DNA of 64,000 bases from Rhodocytophaga aerolata (GTDB lineage Bacteria; Bacteroidota; Bacteroidia; Cytophagales; 172606-1), in contig NZ_JAUKPO010000028.1 in assembly GCF_030503435.1 (NCBI RefSeq), forward strand, positions 28,250 through 92,249, in the 5' to 3' direction. The stretch's first letter is position 1. Every line of letters begins with the position of its first letter. Below, piece by piece: positions 54,149-63,739 of this stretch. The notes under the pieces were generated by a model. It ran no database searches. It saw only the letters and a program-made list of their open reading frames with translations, and was not told the origin of the DNA. A program made the position numbers and the translations under genes.

Positions 54149-54742
54149 ATGAAAACCATCCTTACCAGTATAAGCCTGTTGTTTATTTCCTGCTTTAGCT
54201 TTGCCCAAGCTACCATTCCTTCTGCTGAAGCCCAAATTAAAGCAGCTGTAATGGCTGCCCCGGCCGATATGCGGGATAAAGCCACCGTTTATGGCTATTC
54301 CCCTAATGGCGACTTTGCCGTATTGCGTAAAGGAACCAATGAAATGATCTGTCTGGCAGATGATCCGGCACAGAAAGGCTTCAATGTATCCTGCTACCAC
54401 AAAGACCTGGAACCGTTTATGGCCCGTGGGCGGGAGCTGAAAAAGGAAGGTAAATCTTTTCAGGAGATCAGCGATATGCGAGAGAAAGAAGCTAAATCTG
54501 GTAAGTTGAAGATGCCTAAAAACCCCTCTACTTTGTTTGTATTTACAGCTACAGACGAGAATGTGGACCTGTCTACCGGCGATGTGAAAGAAGGCAATTA
54601 CCGGTATGTGGTGTATATTCCCTATGCTACGTCTGAAAGTACCGGTTTGCCCCTAAAACCCGAAGCCCCAGGTATGCCCTGGATTATGGATCCTGGCACC
54701 CACAAAGCCCACATTATGATTACTCCACCGGCTAAAAAGTAA
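54149..54742 (+). CDS. Secreted hypothetical protein, 197 residues
   Basis: Not recognised. It has a signal peptide with a c-region ending CFSFAQ (cleavage after AQ about residue 20), then a soluble domain with SAEAQIKAAVMAAPADMRDKATVYGY, a Cys pair (MICLADDPAQ; VSCYHKD) that may form a disulphide, a lysine-rich helical stretch and a C-terminal beta part ending LPLKPEAPGMPWIMDPGTHKAHIMI. The last motif, 'PGTHKAHIMI', looks like the end of a small heme- or metal-associated fold, but this is only an impression. It has its own forward orientation and no operon partner. Confidence 0.75.
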   Translation: MKTILTSISLLFISCFSFAQATIPSAEAQIKAAVMAAPADMRDKATVYGYSPNGDFAVLRKGTNEMICLADDPAQKGFNVSCYHKDLEPFMARGRELKKEGKSFQEISDMREKEAKSGKLKMPKNPSTLFVFTATDENVDLSTGDVKEGNYRYVVYIPYATSESTGLPLKPEAPGMPWIMDPGTHKAHIMITPPAKK

Positions 54743-54861
54743 GTGTACTTTTGAAGAAATCTTATCAGTAGACTGTGTATGCCTAAGCAAAAAGTGTAGA
54801 TTGAACTAAAATAAGGTGGTAACCCTTTATTTAGAAATACCTTTTCAGTCATATATAACTT

Positions 54862-55803
54862 ATGCTTGCTTCGGCCAAAGCCAGATATACGCAATTGATT
54901 AAACAAAAAACCTATGAACTAGGCTTTCAGTATTGTGGCATATCCAAAGCAGACTTTCTGGAAGAAGAAGCTCCCCGCCTGGAAAACTGGCTCAATGCCA
55001 ATAAGCATGGTCAAATGCACTATATGGCCAATCATTTCGATAAACGGCTGGACCCAAGGCTGCTGGTAGAGGGTGCCAAATCGGTAGTTTCGATGCTGTT
55101 AAATTATTATCCGGAGAAAGAACGAGCATCTGGTGAAGAGGACTACAAACTATCCAAATATGCGTATGGCACTGATTACCACTTTGTGATAAAAGACAAG
55201 CTCAAAACACTGATTCAGTACATCCAGGAGGAAGTAGGCGAAGTAAACGGACGGGCATTTGTGGATTCTGCCCCGGTAATGGATAAAGTGTGGGCAAAGA
55301 AAAGCGGTCTGGGCTGGGTGGGTAAAAACGCTAATCTGCTAAACCGGCAGATGGGTAGCTTCTTTTTTATTGCCGAGGTTATTATAGACCTGGAATTGGA
55401 ATATGATGGCCCGGTAAAAGATTATTGCGGCACCTGTACCCGTTGTATAGATGCCTGCCCCACCGATGCCATTACAGAACCCTATGTGGTAGATGGCAGT
55501 AAGTGTATCTCGTATTTCACCATTGAATTAAAAGAACAGATTCCACCTGAAGTAACAGGTAAGTTCGAAAACTGGATTTTCGGCTGCGACATCTGCCAGG
55601 ACGTTTGCCCCTGGAACCGCTTCTCCCAACCTCATCAGGAACCACAGTTTAATCCGGCTTCCGGCTTGCTGGAGATGACAAAAAAAGATTGGGAAGAAAT
55701 TACGGCAGAAGTGTTTAACAGACTTTTCAAAAACTCAGCCGTAAAACGCACTAAACTAGAGGGCTTAAAGCGGAATATTGCTTTTGTAAAAAACGGGAAA
55801 TAA
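54862..55803 (+). CDS. queG: Epoxyqueuosine reductase QueG
   Basis: Cobalamin- and Fe-S-dependent enzyme that reduces epoxyqueuosine in tRNA to queuosine, the last step of the pathway. The 313 residues show [12 protein letters not shown] at the start, the cobalamin-side region ([41 protein letters not shown], with the conserved Asp) and two 4Fe-4S clusters: [12 protein letters not shown] and [10 protein letters not shown]. It lacks the C-terminal HEAT-like extension of the longer E. coli form, normal for Bacteroidota. It is followed by the ergothioneine genes, with no known functional link. Confidence 0.96.
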   Translation: MLASAKARYTQLIKQKTYELGFQYCGISKADFLEEEAPRLENWLNANKHGQMHYMANHFDKRLDPRLLVEGAKSVVSMLLNYYPEKERASGEEDYKLSKYAYGTDYHFVIKDKLKTLIQYIQEEVGEVNGRAFVDSAPVMDKVWAKKSGLGWVGKNANLLNRQMGSFFFIAEVIIDLELEYDGPVKDYCGTCTRCIDACPTDAITEPYVVDGSKCISYFTIELKEQIPPEVTGKFENWIFGCDICQDVCPWNRFSQPHQEPQFNPASGLLEMTKKDWEEITAEVFNRLFKNSAVKRTKLEGLKRNIAFVKNGK

Positions 55804-55977
55804 CCTATAATACACATTCACCAGTTATATCTCTACAGTATATGGCTTTATCAATTCCTGTTTTCAACAGGTAATCTGATCAGTATATATCATAAAACAA
55901 TTTGCTCATTTTATAGTATGTATAAAGCAGGTAAACTTGTTAAATTCCTGCTTATAAAACCACCTTTTCGCAATTAT

Positions 55978-57267
55978 ATGAACGCTGTACATTCCACCAT
56001 TGCTCATCCTGTTACCGATATACTGGAAAAATTCCGGCACACCCGCCAGATGACGGAAGACATTTGTAAACCTTTGGCCATTGAAGATTATTTACCTCAG
56101 CCAATGGTAGATGTGAGTCCTCCGAAATGGCACCTGGCGCATACTACCTGGTTTTTCGAAACATTTCTTTTGAGCAGGTTCATTCCCGGTTACACCCCAT
56201 TTCATCCGGATTATAATTTTCTGTTTAATTCTTACTACAACAATGTAGGTGCCCGTACCGCCCGCAATCACCGGGGATTTTTATCCCGGCCTACCGTGAA
56301 TGAGATATATGACTACCGTGCTTATGTAAATGAGCAGATGAACCGGCTGGAAAATTATATCACCTCAGCGGATGAACGGGAATGCGTGGAACTGCTTGAA
56401 ATAGGGTGTAATCATGAGCAGCAGCATCAGGAACTATTGGTGACAGATTTAAAGTATATACTCTCTTGTAATTACATCAGGCCGGTCTACCATACACCTG
56501 TATTTCCGGCTGTACATCCGGAGCAGGCTGTAAAAACAGTTTTCCTTCCGGTAGAAGAAGGCATTTATGAAATAGGGCACAAAGGCAATGATTTTTGTTT
56601 TGATAATGAACTAGGCGTACACAAGGTATTTCTGAATGCTTTTCATATACAAAACAAATTAGTAACCAATGGCGAATACCTGGAGTTTGTAGAAGCTGGC
56701 GGGTATACGGACTTCCGGCACTGGTTATCCGAAGGCTGGGAATTGGTGAAAACTGAACAATGGCAGCATCCGCTATATTGGGAAAACAGGGATGGCGAAT
56801 GGTATGAATTTTCGTTACATGGCGACATTAAATTAGATAAGCAGGCTCCGGTGTGCCACATCAGTTTTTTCGAAGCTGCTGCTTATGCAGCCTGGGCAGG
56901 TAAACGTTTGCCTACCGAGTTTGAATGGGAAATAGCAGCCCGGAAGTACAACCCAGCTTTACAGACAGAAAATAGTCAGGATAAAATGCTTTTTCATCCC
57001 TTAAAAGCTAAAAAAGACGACGGCTTGCTTTGCCACCAGCTTTTTGGGGAAATGTGGCAGTGGACCAATAGTGCGTATCTGTCTTATCCTGGGTTCAGTA
57101 TTGCACCGGGTGCTTTGGGGGAATACAATGGAAAGTTTATGATGAACCAGATGGTACTCCGCGGAAGTTCTTGTGCTACGCCTTATAACCATATGCGGCA
57201 CACCTACCGGAATTTTTTCCCGCCTAATGCACAGTGGCAGTTTGCCGGTATCCGCCTGGCAGAGTAA
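55978..57267 (+). CDS. egtB: Ergothioneine biosynthesis protein EgtB
   Basis: Non-heme iron sulfoxide synthase that joins a sulphur donor to hercynine. The 429-residue protein has the DinB-like N-domain with SPPKWHLAHTTWFFETF (first His ligand) and CNHEQQHQELLV (His pair), and the C-terminal FGE-sulfatase domain (IEIGHKGNDFCFDNELGVHKVFL in parts; HISFFEAAAYAAWAGKRLPTEFEWE; MVLRGSSCATPYNHMRHTYRNFF). I prefer the second ATG (55978); the first (55918) adds an unconserved stretch. EgtC is absent nearby, so the enzyme may use cysteine directly, but this is inferred from context only. EgtD lies two genes downstream. Confidence 0.93.
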   Translation: MNAVHSTIAHPVTDILEKFRHTRQMTEDICKPLAIEDYLPQPMVDVSPPKWHLAHTTWFFETFLLSRFIPGYTPFHPDYNFLFNSYYNNVGARTARNHRGFLSRPTVNEIYDYRAYVNEQMNRLENYITSADERECVELLEIGCNHEQQHQELLVTDLKYILSCNYIRPVYHTPVFPAVHPEQAVKTVFLPVEEGIYEIGHKGNDFCFDNELGVHKVFLNAFHIQNKLVTNGEYLEFVEAGGYTDFRHWLSEGWELVKTEQWQHPLYWENRDGEWYEFSLHGDIKLDKQAPVCHISFFEAAAYAAWAGKRLPTEFEWEIAARKYNPALQTENSQDKMLFHPLKAKKDDGLLCHQLFGEMWQWTNSAYLSYPGFSIAPGALGEYNGKFMMNQMVLRGSSCATPYNHMRHTYRNFFPPNAQWQFAGIRLAE

Positions 57268-57338
57268 AGCCAGCCTGGGAACAGATCTGTTTTTTCCGTA
57301 TATTGTTTCTATAGCCATCACTTGAACGTTTTCGGATT

Positions 57339-58076
57339 ATGAACTGGATTCTAATTGGTTTAGGATTGTTTTTTATCACTCTAGGCTACTTAATAAAATA
57401 TGCTAAATGGTACTGGCTTATTGCCGGGTACAATACGGCCTCCCCGGAAGAAAAAGCAAAAGTTGACATTGTGGGGCTTAGCCATTCCATGGGCATAGCT
57501 CTGTTTGCTGCAGGGGTAGCAATGTTCCTTTTTGGCATAGGTTCATGGGCTGGCTTAGCTTTACCGGTTCATTTGGGTATAACGCTGATTCCTATTTTGC
57601 TTTGTCTGTATCTGCTATGGACTGGGCAGAAATACAGAGTAAACCCTGAGGGCACCGACCGTGGTATTTCTATCGGAATGGGCCTGGCATTAGGTTTACC
57701 TTTACTGGCTATTCTAAGTATGATTGCTATCGGAATATTTTATAGCTCCAAACCTGCGATTATTAGCATTACGCCGCAACAAATAAGCATTTCCGGAATC
57801 TACGGTACTACAGAAAAAATGGAAAATATTCAGGAAGTAAAACTGCTAACGGCTATTCCTCCTATTGAGTGGAAAAAGAATGGATTTGGGTATGGGGATG
57901 TCCGGAAGGGAAAATTTCAGCTACAAGAATGGGGAGATGGAAGATTGTACCTGATTTCCGACAATCCGCCATTTCTATATATCAAAACTGCAGACAGTTA
58001 TATGCTGGTTAATTACAAAGATTCCGCACGAACAAATCAAGCTTACCAGTCGTTATATTCAAACTGGAAAAAGTAA
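57339..58076 (+). CDS. DUF3784-like membrane protein with PH-like C-domain
   Basis: A 245-residue membrane protein. The first 140 residues have four hydrophobic segments, starting NWILIGLGLFFITLGYLIKYAKWYWLIAGYNTASPEEKAKVD in pieces, which matches the DUF3784 pattern (TM, GYN(T), K.K.D). A later TM at about 122-140 leads into a soluble domain (IISITPQQISISGIYGTTEKMENIQEVKLLT) like a bacterial PH domain. Function unknown. It sits between egtB and egtD, 71 bp after the first and 83 bp before the second, so it is probably co-transcribed with ergothioneine synthesis, and its role there is open. Confidence 0.85.
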   Translation: MNWILIGLGLFFITLGYLIKYAKWYWLIAGYNTASPEEKAKVDIVGLSHSMGIALFAAGVAMFLFGIGSWAGLALPVHLGITLIPILLCLYLLWTGQKYRVNPEGTDRGISIGMGLALGLPLLAILSMIAIGIFYSSKPAIISITPQQISISGIYGTTEKMENIQEVKLLTAIPPIEWKKNGFGYGDVRKGKFQLQEWGDGRLYLISDNPPFLYIKTADSYMLVNYKDSARTNQAYQSLYSNWKK

Positions 58077-58159
58077 CTATACTTCCGGCCTGCGGAAAGT
58101 TGCCAGCAATTTCCATGTTTATTTCTTTACATAATACCCTTACCTAGCTAAATCTGCTC

Positions 58160-59173
58160 ATGCAGTCCAGACAGAATGTTATTCAAGCTACTGAAAAACA
58201 AACTATACCTGTTTTTCAGCCTAATACCTTTGCTTATGATGTGTTCAGCGGCTTATTAAAACATCCTAAAGAACTTTCATCCAAGTATTTTTATGACACC
58301 ACCGGCAGCCAGATTTTTGAGCAAATTATGGATCTGCCAGAATATTACCCCACCCGTTGTGAGGCAGAAATTTTTGAAGAACACAAAAACACCGTACTGG
58401 AGCTATGCCGGAAAGACTACTTTCATATAGTTGACCTGGGTGCAGGAGACGCTTCGAAAACAGGTATTTTTATAGATCATTTTTATAAGCAACACATAGG
58501 GTTTGAATACATTCCGGTAGATATTTCTTCGTATGCCGTAGATGACCTGATAAGAAAACTGAAGCAAAAATACCCGCGGCTTGCCACCAGAAGTGTAGCC
58601 ACTGACTATTTATCAGCTCTACACTGGATACACGAACACGTACAAGGAAAAAAACTGGTTTTATTTCTTGGATCTAATATTGGCAACTTCAGCATAGAAG
58701 AGTGCAGGCTGTTCCTGGCCAACATCTGGCAATTGCTAGATGCAGACGACAGATTGTTAATTGGATTTGATCTGCGAAAAAATGCAGAAATAATCCGGAA
58801 TGCCTACAATGACAAAAGTGGTGTAACAGCCCAGTTCAATAAAAATTTACTTCGCCGCATCAACACAGAGCTTGGCGGTAATTTTAATCTGGACTCTTTT
58901 GAGTTTTATGCCAGTTATGATCCGGTTTCAGGCTTTGTCAAAAGTTACGTTATTAGCAATAAAGCGCAATATGTGTATATTGAAGCTTTTGGCAGAGGTT
59001 TCGATTTTAAAGCCTGGGAGACGATTCATATGGAAAACTCCCGCAAATTTACCCTGGAAGAAATAGAAGAATTAGCTGATTTTTGTGGCTACGAGGTAGA
59101 AATGAACTTATTTGATAGTAAGCAGTATTTTACTGATTCCATTTGGAAGGTAGTAGGAAAAGCTGACAGGTAA
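58160..59173 (+). CDS. egtD: L-histidine N-alpha-methyltransferase EgtD
   Basis: SAM-dependent enzyme that trimethylates histidine to hercynine. The 337-residue protein starts with a soluble cap (VFSGLLKHPKELSSKYFYDTTGSQIFEQIMDLPEYYPTR in parts), a family trait, then the SAM site IVDLGAGDASKTG, VPVDIS, LVLFLGSNIGNF and GFDLRKN, and finally YVYIEAFGRGFDFKAWETIHMENSRKFTLEEI at the C-terminus where the histidine-binding Glu and Ser lie. Standard length. EgtB two genes upstream completes the two core enzymes of the pathway. Confidence 0.95.
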   Translation: MQSRQNVIQATEKQTIPVFQPNTFAYDVFSGLLKHPKELSSKYFYDTTGSQIFEQIMDLPEYYPTRCEAEIFEEHKNTVLELCRKDYFHIVDLGAGDASKTGIFIDHFYKQHIGFEYIPVDISSYAVDDLIRKLKQKYPRLATRSVATDYLSALHWIHEHVQGKKLVLFLGSNIGNFSIEECRLFLANIWQLLDADDRLLIGFDLRKNAEIIRNAYNDKSGVTAQFNKNLLRRINTELGGNFNLDSFEFYASYDPVSGFVKSYVISNKAQYVYIEAFGRGFDFKAWETIHMENSRKFTLEEIEELADFCGYEVEMNLFDSKQYFTDSIWKVVGKADR

Positions 59174-59210
59174 TCAATAAATCACTATGCCTCGTTTCTA
59201 CTATGCTGTT

Positions 59211-59250
59211 TAAAAAAAGCAAAACCGGCTGTACTCAACCGGTTCTGCTT
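59211..59250 (-). terminator. Terminator of the ABC export operon
   Basis: AAGCAAAACCGG (59217-59228) and CCGGTTCTGCTT (59239-59250) form a 12-position stem with one mismatch. On the reverse strand it is followed by TTTTTTTAAAC, so it ends the adaptor gene and may also stop egtD. Confidence 0.85.
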
Positions 59251-59293
59251 GATGAAATTTATTAAACCTTTTATTAACCTAAAAAAATCGTTA

Positions 59294-60394
59294 TCAGCTT
59301 CCTTTTGTGGCTCCTGGCGCTTCGACTACTTTAATTTTATCCTTCTTTCCCAAACCCGACACTACCTCAATATTAATTCCGTCAGAGATACCAGTTTTTA
59401 CCAGCCGCTTTTCAAATTGCTGCGGTTGGGTCTCCACCTCTACGAAAGTGCTATCCTTTTTAAATTGCAGCATGCTTTCTTTTACGGCCAGCACATTGTC
59501 TTTTTTATCTAGCACAATGTCTGCGTTGGCACTGTACCCGGCGCGTATAAAATCTTTGTCATCTAGTTCCATTTTAGCACGTACCTTAAATTTAATGGCA
59601 CCTTCAGACGTATCTCCTTTTGGAGCAATATATTCCAGCATAGCTTTATAGGTACGGCCTTCTAAGGCTCCAATTATCAGGTTAAGATCCATACCCTCTT
59701 TTATTTTACCTACTTCCGACTCATCTACTAATCCTTCAAATATCAAACTTTTCATATCCGCTACGGTGGCAATGGTGGTTCCGGCATTAAAGGTATTCCG
59801 TTCAATTACAGAAGTACCTACTTTTACAGGTACATCCAGCAGCATTCCTTGCACCGGAGAATACACCAAGTTAGATATTTGTCCTTTTCTTTTGGAAGCC
59901 CCTTCTCTTACCAATTGCAGATTAGTTTCAGCGGCCTGCAACGCTTCTCTTTTTAAGTCATAATCAACCAGAAATTGATTATATTCCTGTTCGGCTATTA
60001 CTTTCTGTTCGAATAAACCTTTTCTGCGGTCCAGCTCTTTTTTGGAATTTTCAAAATTGATTCTGGCAGTTTCCAGGGAAGTTTCGGCGTTGTTTACACT
60101 TACTATATTTGGAACAATCTTAATTTTAGCTATCAACTGGCCTTCTTTTACCGTTTGTCCTGCATCTACATACAATTCCTCTACTATTCCGGATACCTGA
60201 GGCTTGATAGCTACTTCTCTACGTGGAATAATAGACCCAGTAGCTACTGTTTTTTTAACAATGGTGGTAACAAAGGGATTTTCAGTTTTATAAACAACAG
60301 GGTCTGTTTTGGATTTCTTATAGAAATAGTATCCCAGCCAAACTGACAGGCCTACAAATACTAATCCGACAATACTAAGAATTACCTTTTTCAT
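59294..60394 (-). CDS. Periplasmic adaptor subunit (MacA/HlyD-like)
   Basis: A 366-residue membrane-fusion protein with one N-terminal TM (VILSIVGLVFVGLSVWLGYYF). The lipoyl halves are KPQVSGIVEELYVDAGQTVKEGQLIAKI and VYSPVQGMLLDVPVKVGTSV, separated by a long coiled-coil hairpin (ETSLETARINFENSKKELDRRKGLFEQK in parts). The beta-barrel part and a final KLVKTGISDGINIEVVSGLGKKDKI follow. It links the two permeases and the ATPase upstream to an outer-membrane exit, as in MacAB-TolC. It is the last gene of the operon; no outer-membrane factor gene is in the window. Confidence 0.94.
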   Translation of the reverse strand: MKKVILSIVGLVFVGLSVWLGYYFYKKSKTDPVVYKTENPFVTTIVKKTVATGSIIPRREVAIKPQVSGIVEELYVDAGQTVKEGQLIAKIKIVPNIVSVNNAETSLETARINFENSKKELDRRKGLFEQKVIAEQEYNQFLVDYDLKREALQAAETNLQLVREGASKRKGQISNLVYSPVQGMLLDVPVKVGTSVIERNTFNAGTTIATVADMKSLIFEGLVDESEVGKIKEGMDLNLIIGALEGRTYKAMLEYIAPKGDTSEGAIKFKVRAKMELDDKDFIRAGYSANADIVLDKKDNVLAVKESMLQFKKDSTFVEVETQPQQFEKRLVKTGISDGINIEVVSGLGKKDKIKVVEAPGATKGS

Positions 60395-60460
60395 GGGTTA
60401 AGGAGATATATTTATGTGCAAATGATATTAAATAGTATAAAGTATATAGGTTACAACCAA

Positions 60461-61708
60461 CTACTCGTCACGCAACGCAACCACCGGATCTATATTAGCT
60501 GCTTTAGTTGCCGGAATTAAGCCGGCTAATGCTCCACAAATAACAAGCAACAATAGGGCTGTAACGGCGATAGTAAGGTTTACCTCCGGATTTGCAAAGA
60601 ATTCTCCTTCAGCATTATTTTTCTTTAACAAAAAGTTAATTAAAGCGATTAAACCTGTTCCCGTCACCAAACCAACATATCCGGCTACGCCTGTAATTAC
60701 GATTGACTCTTGCAGAATAAGACTGATGATGGACCAGGGTGTAGCACCCAGCGCTTTGCGTATGCCTATTTCTTTGGTACGTTCCTTCACCACAATCAGC
60801 ATAATATTCCCTACGCCTATGATGCCGGCGATAATAGTTCCGATACTAACTACCCAGCTAAAGCCTTTAATACCAATAAACAACCCTTGTATGCGGTTAA
60901 ATTCTTCTTCCACATTTGCAGACCCTAGCGCCCGTACATCGTCTGGGTGAATATTGTGCCGCTGCGCTAGCAACGTTTTTACCTTCTTTTCTATCACTTC
61001 AGCAGGAATACCATCCTGTGGCACCATAGCAAAAAAGTCTACGCGGTTGTATTGATTATAAGCTTGCTGCAATGTTGTACTTGGGATAAATATTGTTTGT
61101 GCATCTTCCTGATTATCCTCTGCACTACCCCGGCCTTTGAATATACCTACTACTTTAAAGAAAACTCCCTTAATACTTATATATTCACCAACTGGATTAT
61201 CGTCACCAAATAACACTTTTTGTACCCTGGTGCCGATCACGGCTACTTTTCGTCTATCTTTTATGTCCAGAGTATTAATAAAACGTCCATCAATCATTAT
61301 TACTGGTTTTACACCAGTGTAGTCTGGATATTCTCCGTATACACTAAAAGAGGCATTCTTATTATTTCTGTTGACAGTAAAGTTTCCCTGCATATTATTA
61401 CGTGGAGCCAAAATAGCTACTTCAGGAATGCTTTGCCGGATAGCAATTACATCGTCATTAGTGAAGGGAATGAATCGGCCGGCCTTTAACCCTTTGTAAG
61501 GAATACTGGTGCGTTGAGACCATACAAAAACGGTATTCTTGGCAATATCAAAGCTTCCTACAACGCCATTTTCAAAACCATTGCCCGCTCCTAATAATAC
61601 TACTAACATAAAAATTCCCCAGAACACACCAAAGGCCGTTAAGGCTGTCCGTAGCTTATGCTTTTTTACAGTGGCATAAATTTCTCCCCATTTATCTAAA
61701 TCGAACAT
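60461..61708 (-). CDS. MacB-type ABC permease, second paralogue
   Basis: A 415-residue FtsX/MacB-family permease: TM1 after MFDLDKW (LRTALTAFGVFWGIFMLVVLLGAG), a periplasmic MacB-PCD domain of about 220 residues, and three C-terminal TMs with VKERTKEIGIRKALGATPWSIISLILQESIVITGVAGYVGL in parts, the coupling helix. It is a close tandem paralogue of the gene at 61766-63007, sharing start, coupling helix and ending (IPATKAANIDPVVALR). The ATPase is a separate gene, so a heterodimer of the two permeases is likely. Confidence 0.94.
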   Translation of the reverse strand: MFDLDKWGEIYATVKKHKLRTALTAFGVFWGIFMLVVLLGAGNGFENGVVGSFDIAKNTVFVWSQRTSIPYKGLKAGRFIPFTNDDVIAIRQSIPEVAILAPRNNMQGNFTVNRNNKNASFSVYGEYPDYTGVKPVIMIDGRFINTLDIKDRRKVAVIGTRVQKVLFGDDNPVGEYISIKGVFFKVVGIFKGRGSAEDNQEDAQTIFIPSTTLQQAYNQYNRVDFFAMVPQDGIPAEVIEKKVKTLLAQRHNIHPDDVRALGSANVEEEFNRIQGLFIGIKGFSWVVSIGTIIAGIIGVGNIMLIVVKERTKEIGIRKALGATPWSIISLILQESIVITGVAGYVGLVTGTGLIALINFLLKKNNAEGEFFANPEVNLTIAVTALLLLVICGALAGLIPATKAANIDPVVALRDE

Positions 61709-61765
61709 GGTATAGGTATGTTTGTGACAGTACTATTTTAGTAAATTGTAAGAAGTATATAGTAA

Positions 61766-63007
61766 TTAATCTGCCCGCAAAGCCTCTATGGGCTTAATTT
61801 GTGCTGCTTTTATAGCTGGTATTAACCCTGCAATGGCCCCGGCAATCACTAGAATAATAGTAGCGGATAAGGCCACGCCTAAATCCACTTCTGGCCGGGT
61901 AAAGAAAGGCAGTTTGGCTCCGGTAGATTCAATCAGGTATCGGATGCCATCCAATAAACCCACGCCTGCCAGTAAACCTAGGTACCCCGAAAAAGCGGTA
62001 ATTATAATTGACTCTTGAATAATCAAACTTACTATAGAGAAGGGAGTAGCGCCAATTGCTTTGCGGACACCAATTTCTTTGGTCCGTTCTTTCACAATAA
62101 TGAGCATAATGTTGCTTACACCTACAATCCCTGCTATGAGTGTGCCTACACCTACCACCCAAACAAACATACGGATAGCACTGAATAACCCTTGAAACCG
62201 TTTAAAATTCTCTTCATTGTTATTCATGCCGATGGCCTGTTCATCTTCCGGATTAAATCTATGCCGTTTAGCTAATATTTTTTTTACCTGTTCTTCCAGT
62301 TCTTTAGCAGCAATACCGGTTTTGGCAGTTAATGCAATGTTGTGTACATTGTGGCTTGGGTTAAATACCGTCTGGTACACGGTAAAAGGAATAAAAGCTC
62401 TTTCTTCGAACCTACCGTTATTACCTTCTTTTTTAAATACACCTACTATTTGAAAAAAAACACCTTTAATATTGATATACTGGCCAATTGCTTCCTGATC
62501 GCCAAATAAAACTTCTTTTACCCGGTTGCCAATTACTACTACTTTTCTGGAATCAAACATATCATTGCGGTTCAGCAAACGGCCCTCAGTCAGGTTTACC
62601 ACATCAATAGAAAAATATTCGGGCGAAGTGCCTAGCACACGGAAAGAACCGCTTTTAGTTTTATAGCTTAAGGTATATTCCCCATACAGCCAATTACGGG
62701 GCGCCACAATTTCTACGCCTTGAGTCTCACGTCCGATAGCTGCCAGATCTTCATCTTTAAAATTAATTTCTCGTCCGGGTTGCAAGCCATTGTGAGGCAT
62801 AGATGTGCGTCCATTCCAAACCCATAAACTGTTTGTTGCAAAAGCACCAAATTCACCTTCTATGCCATTCTGCATTCCTTTACCTGCACCTAGCAGCAGA
62901 ACAAGCATAAAAATGCCCCAAAACACACCAAAAGCGGTTAAGAAAGTACGCAGCTTATTCTTCTGCATAGTCCCTAAAATTTCCTGCCATTTGTCCAGAT
63001 CAAACAT
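61766..63007 (-). CDS. MacB-type ABC permease, first paralogue
   Basis: A 413-residue permease with the same architecture as the neighbouring one: MFDLDKWQEILGTMQKNKLRTFLTAFGV at the start, a periplasmic domain, and the coupling helix VKERTKEIGVRKAIGATPFSIV. Sequence similarity is highest at the termini and lower in the periplasmic domain, the part that contacts cargo and adaptor. It starts 30 bp after the ATPase gene and precedes the second permease by 57 bp. The exported substrate is unknown; such systems export lipids, peptides or antibiotics. Confidence 0.94.
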   Translation of the reverse strand: MFDLDKWQEILGTMQKNKLRTFLTAFGVFWGIFMLVLLLGAGKGMQNGIEGEFGAFATNSLWVWNGRTSMPHNGLQPGREINFKDEDLAAIGRETQGVEIVAPRNWLYGEYTLSYKTKSGSFRVLGTSPEYFSIDVVNLTEGRLLNRNDMFDSRKVVVIGNRVKEVLFGDQEAIGQYINIKGVFFQIVGVFKKEGNNGRFEERAFIPFTVYQTVFNPSHNVHNIALTAKTGIAAKELEEQVKKILAKRHRFNPEDEQAIGMNNNEENFKRFQGLFSAIRMFVWVVGVGTLIAGIVGVSNIMLIIVKERTKEIGVRKAIGATPFSIVSLIIQESIIITAFSGYLGLLAGVGLLDGIRYLIESTGAKLPFFTRPEVDLGVALSATIILVIAGAIAGLIPAIKAAQIKPIEALRAD

Positions 63008-63037
63008 AAAGAAAAGTGTTAAACAGACTGTAACTAA

Positions 63038-63739
63038 TTAATTGGTTACTGTTATAGATTCTTGTGTACTGTAATTGTGACTTTCAATCACCCCATCCTT
63101 CAACCGGATCACTCTATCAGTCATATCAGCAATATCATTCTCATGAGTTACAATAATAACAGTCATGCCTTGCTGATTAACCTCCTTAAAAATTTGCATT
63201 ACCTCATAAGATGTTTTGGTGTCTAATGCGCCGGTAGGTTCATCCGCTAGAATTACTTTAGGTTTGGAAATTAATGCCCGTGCGATGGCTACCCGTTGCT
63301 TTTGCCCGCCAGATAGTTCATTGGGAGAATGCTCAGCCCATTCTTTTAAGCCAACCCTATCAAGGTACTCCAATGCTAATTTGTTTCTCTCTTTTCTACT
63401 TACTTTTTGATAATATAAAGGCAGTGCCACATTTTCCAGAGCATTTTTAAAAGACAAAAGATTGAAAGACTGAAATACGAAACCCAAAAGATGATTGCGG
63501 TAGTAAGCAGCTTTCGTTTGAGATAAATTCTTGATAGAGTTGTTATTCAAGAGATAATCACCTGAATCATACGTATCCAGAATACCTAAAATATTCAGTA
63601 AGGTAGATTTACCAGAACCTGAAGATCCCATAATAGACACTAGTTCTCCAGCCTTAATTTGAAGATCAATACCTTTTAACACATGCAATTTGTTGTGACC
63701 TATAGAATAATATTTGTTAATGGTATGCAGCTGGATCAT
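63038..63739 (-). CDS. ABC transporter ATP-binding protein (MacB/LolD type)
   Basis: A 233-residue ATPase, first gene of the operon. Walker [12 protein letters not shown] at about 38-48, Q-loop FVFQSFNLL, signature [15 protein letters not shown], Walker [13 protein letters not shown] and switch His in VTHEND are all intact. The '[24 protein letters not shown]' region is typical of the LolD/MacB/FtsE branch. It powers the two permeases that follow. No promoter box with both elements was found in the 261 bp upstream. Confidence 0.96.
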   Translation of the reverse strand: MIQLHTINKYYSIGHNKLHVLKGIDLQIKAGELVSIMGSSGSGKSTLLNILGILDTYDSGDYLLNNNSIKNLSQTKAAYYRNHLLGFVFQSFNLLSFKNALENVALPLYYQKVSRKERNKLALEYLDRVGLKEWAEHSPNELSGGQKQRVAIARALISKPKVILADEPTGALDTKTSYEVMQIFKEVNQQGMTVIIVTHENDIADMTDRVIRLKDGVIESHNYSTQESITVTN

